Translations under genes and position numbers: made by a program
Assembly (NCBI GenBank): GCA_934486455.1
Contig: CAKSPR010000048.1
Location: forward strand, 1 to 12,982
Direction: 5' to 3'
Length of the DNA stretch: 12,982 nt
From: an uncultured Eubacteriales bacterium
GTDB lineage: Bacteria; Bacillota; Clostridia; Oscillospirales; Acutalibacteraceae
Shown here: piece by piece, positions 7,328-12,982 of the stretch
Layout of the letters: each line of letters starts with the position of its first letter
Position numbering within the stretch: the stretch's first letter is position 1
The notes under the pieces: generated by a model
Told to the model about the DNA's origin: nothing
The model's input: the letters and a program-made list of their open reading frames with translations, nothing else
The model's database searches: none

Positions 7328-8470
7328 ATGATATATCTCGACAACGCCGCCACAACATCGCCCAAGCCGAAAGCCGTTTTGCGTGCGACCGATTATGCCT
7401 TAAAAGAGCTTTGTGCAAACCCGGGAAGAAGCGGACACGCCCTTTCGGTCAAAGCGGCCGACGCGGTTTATAAATGCAGGGCAAAAGCGGCGGATTTTTT
7501 CGGTCTTGAAAGCCCCGAAAGGGTGGTTTTCACAAAAAACTGCACCGAGGCGCTTAATACCGTCATTAAGGGGCTTGCCCTTGAAAACTGCGAGGTCATA
7601 ACCTCCTGCTTTGAGCATAACTCGGTTGCCCGCCCACTTTTTTCGCTTAAAAAACGAGGGGTAAAAACAAGGATAGCAAAGGTATATTTCGGCGACAGGC
7701 AAAAAACGGTCGACTCCTTCCGAAGCCTTATAACCGATAAAACGAGGCTGATAATCTGCACCCATGCGTCAAATGTATGCGGAACGATCCTCCCCATAAG
7801 GGAGATCGGCGAGATGTGCCGCAAAAGAGGCATTCCCTTTGCGGTGGACGGCGCCCAATCCGCGGGTATGATCTCTCTGGACATGAAAAGGGACAATATT
7901 GATTTTCTTTGTCTTGCGGGGCACAAGGGCCTTTACGGACCCATGGGAACGGGGCTGCTGCTTTGCAGGGGCGATTTGCCCGAAACTCTGACCGAAGGCG
8001 GCACCGGCAACCTTTCCCACACACTTTTTCAGCCCGACGACCTGCCCGAACGGCTTGAAAGCGGAACGGTAAATGTTCCGGGTATTGCGGGGCTTTCGGC
8101 CGGAATAGATTTTGTTAAAAAAACAGGGCTTATAAGAATCGGGCGACACGAAAAACGGCTTTCCACCCTTCTTTATAACGGCCTTTCGGGCAACAAAAGC
8201 ATCACGCTTTACGGAGAAAATCCAAGCACCGCCGACACCGCGCCGGTCATAAGCTTTAATGTGGGGGACATCCCCTCGGAACGTGTTTCGGCCGAGCTTT
8301 CGGCAAGGGGAATAGCCGTCAGGGCGGGGCTTCACTGCGCCCCCTTTGCCCACGAAGCCCTCGGAACCCTTAAAACAGGGACGGTGAGGGTCGGCTTTTC
8401 GGTTTTTAACACGCCCGAAGAGGTTAAATTTCTTATAAAAAATATTGAAAATATACAAAAAAACATTTAA
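7328..8470 (+). CDS. Cysteine desulfurase family PLP enzyme (aminotransferase class V)
   Basis: A 380-aa PLP-dependent enzyme, probably taking sulfur (or selenium) from cysteine (or selenocysteine) as an enzyme-bound persulfide. Order of motifs: IYLDNAATTSPKP at the N-terminus, FTKNCTEALN, a CFEHNS segment with the cofactor-stacking His, VDGAQSAG with the PLP-binding Asp, and LAGHKGLYGPMGTG with the Schiff-base K200. RAGLHCAP carries C337 at the catalytic-cysteine position. The loop around C337 resembles the group II (SufS/CsdB-like) and EF2568-type subfamily more than IscS/NifS. The ATG at 7328 is 1 nt after the DUF3343 stop; the upstream AGGCGGG is a weak ribosome binding site, so translational coupling is likely. 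No iscU, sufU or sufBCD gene is in the window, so a housekeeping Fe-S role is not supported by context. Enzyme class is secure, substrate is open. Confidence 0.9.
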   Translation: MIYLDNAATTSPKPKAVLRATDYALKELCANPGRSGHALSVKAADAVYKCRAKAADFFGLESPERVVFTKNCTEALNTVIKGLALENCEVITSCFEHNSVARPLFSLKKRGVKTRIAKVYFGDRQKTVDSFRSLITDKTRLIICTHASNVCGTILPIREIGEMCRKRGIPFAVDGAQSAGMISLDMKRDNIDFLCLAGHKGLYGPMGTGLLLCRGDLPETLTEGGTGNLSHTLFQPDDLPERLESGTVNVPGIAGLSAGIDFVKKTGLIRIGRHEKRLSTLLYNGLSGNKSITLYGENPSTADTAPVISFNVGDIPSERVSAELSARGIAVRAGLHCAPFAHEALGTLKTGTVRVGFSVFNTPEEVKFLIKNIENIQKNI

Positions 8471-8476
8471 TTGCTA

Positions 8477-8505
8477 TTGATAAAACCGACTTTCGGTGTT
8501 AAAAT
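8477..8505 (+). promoter_or_regulatory. Candidate sigma-A promoter for cdaA-cdaR
   Basis: TTGATA at 8477-8482 (5 of 6 to the -35 consensus) and TAAAAT at 8500-8505 (5 of 6 to the -10), separated by 17 nt. It begins 7 nt after the desulfurase stop. If used, transcription starts near 8512 and gives a leader of about 225 nt before cdaA. Confidence 0.5.
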
Positions 8506-8551
8506 GAACAAAAAGAGCAGCAAGCTTATCATCAAAATAACCGCAGCACGC

Positions 8552-8587
8552 CCGCCAAAGCCCCTTTTTCGGCGGATAATATTTTTT
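8552..8587 (+). terminator. Terminator-like hairpin (attenuator or end of the desulfurase transcript)
   Basis: CCGCCAAAG (8552-8560) can pair with CTTT (8564-8567) and, across a 3-nt bulge, GGCGG (8571-8575). This is followed by ATAATA and six T (8582-8587). The T run starts 6 nt after the stem, which is not ideal. It lies downstream of the candidate cdaA promoter, so it is either an attenuator in the cdaA leader or, if that promoter is false, the intrinsic terminator of the DUF3343/desulfurase operon. Confidence 0.4.
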
Positions 8588-8590
8588 CAT

Positions 8591-8694
8591 GCCGCCTTTA
8601 AATTCCCGCGGCGGGAGAAGGTTTTAAAAGGGGAATTTCGGCAAGCGACGGCAGGCCGAAAAGCGGCGTTAACAAACCGCTTTGGCCAGTGTCG
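8591..8694 (+). promoter_or_regulatory. Structured leader region upstream of cdaA
   Basis: This non-coding stretch holds several inverted repeats. AAATTCCC (8600-8607) pairs perfectly with GGGAATTT (8631-8638). A competing small hairpin is TCCCG (8604-8608) with CGGGA (8612-8616). CCGCC (8592-8596) could pair either with GGCGG at 8571-8575 or with GGCGG at 8610-8614. A separate long hairpin runs 8646-8694: CGAC/GTCG, GGCC/GGCC and AAAGCGG/CCGCTTT closing a 10-nt loop. I do not recognise a named riboswitch class, including the c-di-AMP (ydaO) type. The pairings are read from sequence; no folding was computed. Confidence 0.4.
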
Positions 8695-8738
8695 GGCGTG
8701 TGCGTTACGGTTAAAGATAAAAAAATACGGAGATAAAA

Positions 8739-9617
8739 ATGACTCAATTACTAAACGGAATTTCAGAGGTGTTCAACAATATCATAGGCGTTTTTAAGGG
8801 AATATCCGTCGGGGATGTTCTTGATATTGTTATACTCACTTTTCTGATATATAAAGCCGTTCAGCTTGTCAGAGAGACCCATGCCGGCCAGCTTTTAAAG
8901 GGCATAATTTTTCTTGTCCTTGTAGATGTCCTTGTCAACGTGCTGGACATGACCATGATGAAGGTCATTCTTCAAACGGTTTGGAGCGTGGGAATTCTCG
9001 CCCTTATCGTGCTTTTCCAGCCCGAGCTTCGCCATGTTCTCGAGCAGCTCGGAAGAAATAAGCTGGGTTCTCTCGGGCGAACCCTTTCGGACGAGGAGGC
9101 GCAGCAAAGCATCCGCCGCAGCATAGAGGAGGTATGTAAGGCCTGCTCATCCATGTCCAACGCCAAGGTGGGCGCTCTCATCGTATTTGAAAACAAGACC
9201 ATTTTAAACGATGTTGTGGACAGCGGAAGCACGGTGGACGCCGTCGTGTCCCGCGAGATGCTTGAAAACATCTTTTATCCCAAAGCTCCTCTCCACGACG
9301 GAGCAGTGGTCATCAGAGACGGCAGAATTCATTCGGCCGCCTGCATATTACCCCTTACCAAAAACACCAACATTTCTCTCTCCCTCGGGACAAGACACCG
9401 CGCGGCAATCGGCATGTCGGAAAATTCCGACGCCACCGTTGTGGTCGTTTCGGAGGAGACCGGCACCGTTTCGGTTGCAAGCAAAGGCAACCTTAAACGG
9501 GGCTTTGACGCAATCACCCTCAAAACCGAGCTTGAAAACTCCATTTCGGGCGTTGAATCGGACGACAAGAACAAAAACAGCAAAAATCCTTTCAGGCGTA
9601 TGGGGTGGTTTAAATGA
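8739..9617 (+). CDS. cdaA: Diadenylate cyclase CdaA (c-di-AMP synthase)
   Basis: Membrane enzyme that condenses two ATP into cyclic di-AMP, a messenger controlling potassium and osmolyte uptake and cell-wall homeostasis in Firmicutes. The 292 aa show three membrane helices (about 26-43, 51-69, 74-93), then a short coiled linker and the cytoplasmic DAC domain. The two DAC catalytic motifs are present: D187-G-A189 (LHDGAVVI) and R219-H-R221 (GTRHRAAIG), followed by VVVVSEETGTVSVA. Length and layout match B. subtilis CdaA (formerly YbbP). The ATG at 8739 has GGAG (8729-8732) 6 nt upstream. The stop overlaps the cdaR start by 4 nt. Its leader is long and structured, with a terminator-like stem, suggesting control at the RNA level. 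No residue looks damaged, so it should be active. Confidence 0.97.
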   Translation: MTQLLNGISEVFNNIIGVFKGISVGDVLDIVILTFLIYKAVQLVRETHAGQLLKGIIFLVLVDVLVNVLDMTMMKVILQTVWSVGILALIVLFQPELRHVLEQLGRNKLGSLGRTLSDEEAQQSIRRSIEEVCKACSSMSNAKVGALIVFENKTILNDVVDSGSTVDAVVSREMLENIFYPKAPLHDGAVVIRDGRIHSAACILPLTKNTNISLSLGTRHRAAIGMSENSDATVVVVSEETGTVSVASKGNLKRGFDAITLKTELENSISGVESDDKNKNSKNPFRRMGWFK

Positions 9618-10951
9618 ATAAATTCAACAAGCTTTTAAGCAACAACAAATTCCTGCTTGCCATTTCGTTTGTAATAGCTCTCGGAGTGTGGCTCTTCATT
9701 TCCATCACATACAGCCCCCAGGTCGATCGGGTCATTTCCGACCTGCCTGTCGAGGTCTCGCTGACATCGGTGGACGGTGCCGTTCCCATGTCGGTTTTCG
9801 GAAACGAAGATACCACCGTTAAGGTGTCGGTACGGGGGAAAAAATATATAGTCGAGCGGCTTTCCTCCGAGTCCATAACCGTTTCGGCAAACACCGATCA
9901 GGTCACGAAGGCGGGGGAATATAACCTCTCCCTTTCGGCAAAAAAGAACTCGGCAAGCAGCGATTATGAAATTGTTTCGGTCGAGCCGTCAAGCATATCG
10001 GTTTATCTCGACGCCAAGAGCGAGACGACATTCGATTTAACCATAGACTGCGTCGGCGCCAGCGTTGAAAATCTCCAGACCGAGAACACGGCCATGCTTC
10101 TTGAGCCTGAATTTACCGACGAAAGCAACAAGACCATCGACCTTACCGGTCCCGAGACCGAGATCAAAAAAATTGCCTCGGTAAAGGCGGTTGCCAATGT
10201 AAATAAACAGCTCACCGAAACCGAGGTTTACGACGCGGGAATATATATGTACGACAAGGACGGCGGCGTGCTTTACAGTCCCAACACAAACGACAATGTC
10301 CTTAAATATACAAAGCCCAAGGCCAACACCGTTTCGGTTTCGGCGAATGTCCGAATGAGAAAAACCGTTCCGCTCACCGTGGCGGTCAAAAACGGGCCTT
10401 CGTCCTTGCCCGATCTTGTTATCTACGAGGTCACGGGAAGCGACACCTCCACCGAACGGCAGGTTTCGCAAATCGGAATTAAGGGCTCGCCCGACGTTAT
10501 TTCTCAGATTGAAAGCATAACACTCGACGATCCTCTCGATTTTTCTACAATCAATTATGACGACGCCACCTCCTTTAACTTCAAGCTTACCCTGCCCAAG
10601 ATCAGCGGCGTCACATATTACGACTACACCAAGGTTTCAAATGTCTACTTTGAAGTAAATGTCCATCGCGCCGGCTTTTCCTCAAAGTCCTTCGACATTC
10701 CGGCCGACAATATTTCGGTTATTTCGGTGCCGGAGGGAAAGACCATTTCGGTCAAAACCGCCCTGAAGGGAGTTACGGTCATCGGCCCGCCCTCCGAGGT
10801 CAGAAATCTTTCGGTAAACAGCATTAACATCTCCATCAATGCTTCAGAGCTTATCCAAACCGGTTCCTCGACCGTTACGCCGAGCATTTCGGTTTCGAGC
10901 AGCGGGTGCTGGATCAGCGGAAAATATGAAGTAATTGCCGATGTGTCTTAA
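9614..10951 (+). CDS. cdaR: CdaR, YbbR-domain regulator of CdaA
   Basis: Partner of CdaA that modulates c-di-AMP synthesis: a single N-terminal membrane helix (about 13-33, FLLAISFVIALGVWLFISI) anchors an extracytoplasmic chain of YbbR domains. The 445 aa fit about four YbbR repeats, near 35-120, 125-222, 230-335 and 345-445, judged by recurring patterns such as DLPVEV, VSVRGK, ITVSANTD, VTVIGPPSEVRNLSV and INASE. The start ATG overlaps the cdaA stop (ATGA, 9614-9617), so translation is coupled. The usual third operon member glmM is absent; a tRNA gene with its own promoter follows instead. The protein is rich in Ser/Thr/Val/Asp with few Cys, as expected of an exported protein. Neighbour and domain pattern make the call firm, although YbbR sequences diverge strongly. 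Confidence 0.93.
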   Translation: MNKFNKLLSNNKFLLAISFVIALGVWLFISITYSPQVDRVISDLPVEVSLTSVDGAVPMSVFGNEDTTVKVSVRGKKYIVERLSSESITVSANTDQVTKAGEYNLSLSAKKNSASSDYEIVSVEPSSISVYLDAKSETTFDLTIDCVGASVENLQTENTAMLLEPEFTDESNKTIDLTGPETEIKKIASVKAVANVNKQLTETEVYDAGIYMYDKDGGVLYSPNTNDNVLKYTKPKANTVSVSANVRMRKTVPLTVAVKNGPSSLPDLVIYEVTGSDTSTERQVSQIGIKGSPDVISQIESITLDDPLDFSTINYDDATSFNFKLTLPKISGVTYYDYTKVSNVYFEVNVHRAGFSSKSFDIPADNISVISVPEGKTISVKTALKGVTVIGPPSEVRNLSVNSINISINASELIQTGSSTVTPSISVSSSGCWISGKYEVIADVS

Positions 10952-10958
10952 AAACAGC

Positions 10959-10987
10959 TTGACATTTTAACTTCGGGAAAGTATAAT
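10959..10987 (+). promoter_or_regulatory. Consensus sigma-A promoter of tRNA-Leu
   Basis: TTGACA (10959-10964) and TATAAT (10982-10987) match both consensus boxes perfectly with a 17-nt spacer. The start is expected near 10994, giving a leader of about 20 nt before the tRNA. The -35 box begins 8 nt after the cdaR stop. Confidence 0.9.
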
Positions 10988-11008
10988 CTTATGGTCAACT
11001 TTCCCGAA
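10972..11008. repeat. 11-bp perfect inverted repeat across the tRNA-Leu promoter
   Basis: TTCGGGAAAGT (10972-10982) and ACTTTCCCGAA (10998-11008) are exact reverse complements separated by 15 nt. The left arm fills the promoter spacer and ends on the first T of the -10 box. The right arm is in the early transcribed leader. As DNA it could be a two-site operator around the start point. As RNA in a read-through cdaR transcript it could fold into a hairpin, but no T run follows. Confidence 0.85.
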
Positions 11009-11013
11009 TATAT

Positions 11014-11100
11014 GCTGGTGTGGCGGAATAGGCAGACGCCTGGGACTTAAAATCCCATGAGGGTAACCTCGTGCCGGTTCGACCCCGGCCACCAGCACCA
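11014..11100 (+). tRNA. tRNA-Leu (anticodon UAA)
   Basis: An 87-nt class II tRNA with encoded CCA. The acceptor stem is GCTGGTG (11014-11020) with CACCAGC (11090-11096), then discriminator A and CCA. The D stem is GCG/CGC. The anticodon stem TGGGA/TCCCA encloses CTTAAAA, giving anticodon TAA, which reads UUA (and by wobble UUG). A long variable arm (GAGG, GTAA loop, CCTC) identifies class II. The T arm is GCCGG, TTCGACC loop, CCGGC. It is a stand-alone gene with its own promoter, between cdaR and ligA. Confidence 0.97.
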
Positions 11101-11105
11101 TAACT

Positions 11106-11148
11106 GGGCACCTTTTGCGGCGGTTTTGCTTTGCTTTCGGTGCCTTTT
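11106..11148 (+). terminator. Possible weak terminator after tRNA-Leu
   Basis: GGGCACC (11106-11112) can pair with GGTGCCT (11139-11145) including one G-U pair, and Ts continue to 11148. The loop of 26 nt is large and unstructured, so this is a weak candidate. It overlaps the candidate ligA promoter. Confidence 0.3.
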
Positions 11149-11158
11149 GTCGTATAAT
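11131..11158 (+). promoter_or_regulatory. Candidate ligA promoter
   Basis: A perfect -10 TATAAT at 11153-11158 lies 16 nt after a poor -35 candidate TTGCTT (11131-11136, 3 of 6). The expected start near 11165 gives a leader of about 35 nt before the ligA ATG. The -10 match is the main support. Confidence 0.45.
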
Positions 11159-11199
11159 TACAGGTGTATTTCATAATATAAATCTTATAAGGAGAAAGT

Positions 11200-12982
11200 A
11201 TGGATAAGGCTTTCGCAAAAAAACGAATTGAGCAGCTTCGCGCCTCGCTTTTATATCACAGCAAAAAATATTATGACGACGACAGTCCCGAGATTGAGGA
11301 TTATGAATATGACATGATGCTCAGGGAGCTTGAAACTCTTGAAAGCGAGTTCCCCGAGTTTGAGAACGAAAAATCGCCCACCGTGCAGGTAGGCGGACGC
11401 GCCTCAAAGCTTTTTTCTCCCGTCGAACACAGGGTAAAAATGGAGAGTCTCCAGGATGCCTTTTCCTTTGACGAGCTAAAGAGCTTCGACAAAAGGATAA
11501 GAGAAACGGTGAAAAACCCCGTTTACAGCGTCGAGCCGAAAATCGACGGTCTTTCGGTGTCTCTCGAATATGCGGGCGGCACCTTTGTCAGAGGGTCGAC
11601 AAGAGGCGACGGAGCCGTCGGCGAGGATGTTACCGCCAACCTTAAAACCATAAAATCCATTCCCGCCCACCTTAAAGAAAATATTGACTTTTTGGAGGTC
11701 AGGGGAGAGGTGTATATGCCCCATGCAAGCTTTGAAAAGCTTGTGGAGCATCAGGAGCTTAACGGCGAAAAGATTGCAAAAAACCCCCGCAACGCCGCCG
11801 CAGGAGCGCTCAGGCAAAAAAACTCGGCAATAACCGCAAGCCGAGAGCTTGACATTTTTGTTTTTAACATTCAGCAAAAAAACGGGGGAACCGAGCTCGA
11901 TTCCCACATTAAGTCCCTCGATTATATGAAAAGCCTCGGCCTTAGCGTGCTTCCGTCCTATGTAAAATGCGAAAGCATCGACAGGGCAATCGAGGAAATC
12001 GAAAAGATAGGCCAAAGGAGAGGTCGGCTCTCCTTTGATATAGACGGCGCGGTCATTAAGGTGGATAACTTTGCCGACCGCGAAAGGCTCGGAAGCACCT
12101 CCAAATTCCCCAAATGGGCCATCGCTTATAAATACCCTCCCGAGGAAAAGGAAACCACCCTTACCGACATTGAGGTGAGCGTCGGACGCACGGGAGTGCT
12201 CACCCCCACGGCGGTTTTCGAGCCCATGCTTCTTGCAGGCTCCACCGTTTCGAGAGCGGTGCTTCACAACGAGGATTATATCAAGGAAAAGGACATTCGC
12301 ATAGGCGACCGCATAATCGTCAGAAAGGCGGGGGATATTATCCCCGAGATAGTAAGCTCGGTCAGCCATAAAGACGGCGCACAGCCCTTTGAAATGCCCA
12401 AAATATGCCCCTCCTGCGGACAGGAGGTCGTCAGAGAAGCCGACGAATCGGCAATCAGGTGCTTAAATCCCGAATGTCCCGCCCAGCTTGTAAGAAATCT
12501 TATTCACTTTTCTTCCCGCGGGGCAATGGACATCGAGGGGCTGGGCGAAGCGGTCATAATGCAGCTGGTCGAAAATGGGCTTATAAGGCTCCCCTCCGAC
12601 ATTTATGACCTGAAGGCCGTGCAGATAGCCGACATCGACCGCATGGGAGAAAAATCGGCGCAAAATCTTATAAACGCCATTGAAAAATCAAAATCAAACG
12701 AGCTTTGGCGGCTGATTTTCGGACTGGGCATACGGCACATCGGCGAAAAGGCGGCAAAGCTTATGGAAAACAGCTTTCCCGATATGGACGCCGTTGCAAA
12801 TGCGACCTGCGACGACCTTTTGAAAATAGACGGATTCGGTCGGATTATGGCCGACTGCGTTACCGAGTTTTTCTCATCAAAGGGTACTGCCGAGCTTCTC
12901 ACAAGGCTTAAAAACGCCGGCGTCAATATGAAATCCAAAGAAAAAACCGCCGAAAACACCTTCGGCGGAAAGACCTTTGTTT
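11200..12982 (+). CDS. ligA: NAD+-dependent DNA ligase LigA, 3'-truncated
   Basis: Seals nicks in duplex DNA in replication and repair, using NAD+ to adenylate itself. The 594 visible residues run to the right edge without a stop. Domain Ia (about 1-70) has the YYDDDSPEIEDYEYD segment that binds NMN in this family. The adenylation domain has the nucleophile K114 in EPKIDGLS, then RGSTRGDGAVGEDVT, LEVRGEVYM, KNPRNAAAGALRQ, FDIDGAVIKV and PKWAIAYKYP. The OB fold carries VGRTGVLTPTAVFEP and HNEDYI. A zinc finger follows with C403, C406, C421 and C426, then the helix-hairpin-helix region (DIEGLG, GLGIRHIGEKAA, IDGFG). The sequence ends at GGKTFV, the first strand of the BRCT domain, so about 60-70 residues are missing. 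The ATG at 11200 has AAGGAG 5 nt upstream. All catalytic motifs are intact. Confidence 0.97.
   Translation, partial: MDKAFAKKRIEQLRASLLYHSKKYYDDDSPEIEDYEYDMMLRELETLESEFPEFENEKSPTVQVGGRASKLFSPVEHRVKMESLQDAFSFDELKSFDKRIRETVKNPVYSVEPKIDGLSVSLEYAGGTFVRGSTRGDGAVGEDVTANLKTIKSIPAHLKENIDFLEVRGEVYMPHASFEKLVEHQELNGEKIAKNPRNAAAGALRQKNSAITASRELDIFVFNIQQKNGGTELDSHIKSLDYMKSLGLSVLPSYVKCESIDRAIEEIEKIGQRRGRLSFDIDGAVIKVDNFADRERLGSTSKFPKWAIAYKYPPEEKETTLTDIEVSVGRTGVLTPTAVFEPMLLAGSTVSRAVLHNEDYIKEKDIRIGDRIIVRKAGDIIPEIVSSVSHKDGAQPFEMPKICPSCGQEVVREADESAIRCLNPECPAQLVRNLIHFSSRGAMDIEGLGEAVIMQLVENGLIRLPSDIYDLKAVQIADIDRMGEKSAQNLINAIEKSKSNELWRLIFGLGIRHIGEKAAKLMENSFPDMDAVANATCDDLLKIDGFGRIMADCVTEFFSSKGTAELLTRLKNAGVNMKSKEKTAENTFGGKTFV

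Noticed and set aside
8471..8797. Open frame of 108 codons (TTG start, or ATG at 8504) between the desulfurase gene and cdaA
   Set aside because: No ribosome binding site, the ATG overlaps the candidate -10 box, composition is Lys/Arg-rich noise, it runs 58 nt into cdaA, and the stretch is better explained as a structured leader.
11476..12369. 297-codon antisense open frame within ligA, and similar ones at 2830-3543, 4905-5615 and 7769-8458
   Set aside because: All lie opposite strongly supported genes and their products resemble nothing; they reflect codon bias of the sense genes.
1..12982. CRISPR array, insertion sequence, integron or toxin-antitoxin genes
   Set aside because: No spaced direct repeats, transposase motifs, terminal repeats or recognisable toxin families were seen on either strand.

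Overview
The window looks like chromosomal core DNA from a Firmicute of class Clostridia, probably Oscillospirales/Ruminococcaceae-like. Reasons: strong AGGAGG-type ribosome binding sites, consensus sigma-A promoter boxes, an FtsK/SpoIIIE translocase aligning well with the Bacillus/Clostridium type, the Gram-positive cdaA-cdaR pair, a DUF3343 + class V aminotransferase pair, and a LigA with a Clostridia-type segment (SLQDAFSF). Taxonomy is an inference from protein style; no marker was searched. All recognised genes lie on the + strand, tightly packed, and GC looks mid-range. I see no mobile element, phage gene, CRISPR array, rRNA or transposase.

Layout. (1) 1-2538: the 3' part of an ftsK/spoIIIE translocase, cut by the left edge. 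(2) 2704-6945: a likely operon with a YgiQ-family radical SAM protein, a membrane-anchored ComEC-like metallo-beta-lactamase protein, and ispD and ispF of the MEP isoprenoid pathway; genes overlap or are 1-9 nt apart. (3) 7108-8470: a small DUF3343 protein (putative Se/S carrier) and a cysteine-desulfurase-like PLP enzyme 1 nt apart, preceded by a perfect 7-1-7 inverted repeat. (4) 8477-10951: candidate promoter, about 230 nt of structured leader, then cdaA (diadenylate cyclase) and cdaR (its YbbR-domain regulator) overlapping by 4 nt. (5) 10959-11100: a tRNA-Leu(UAA) with a perfect consensus promoter carrying an 11-bp perfect inverted repeat. (6) 11200 to the right edge: ligA, cut before its BRCT domain.

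The genes serve housekeeping roles: chromosome segregation, isoprenoid precursors, sulfur (or selenium) handling, c-di-AMP signalling, translation and DNA ligation. I find no clearly new multi-gene system. The parts most worth a second look are non-coding: the cdaA leader with several mutually exclusive stems including a terminator-like one, the inverted repeat in the tRNA-Leu promoter, and the operator-like palindrome before the DUF3343 gene. The DUF3343/desulfurase pair and the free-standing ComEC-like hydrolase are the protein-level unknowns.
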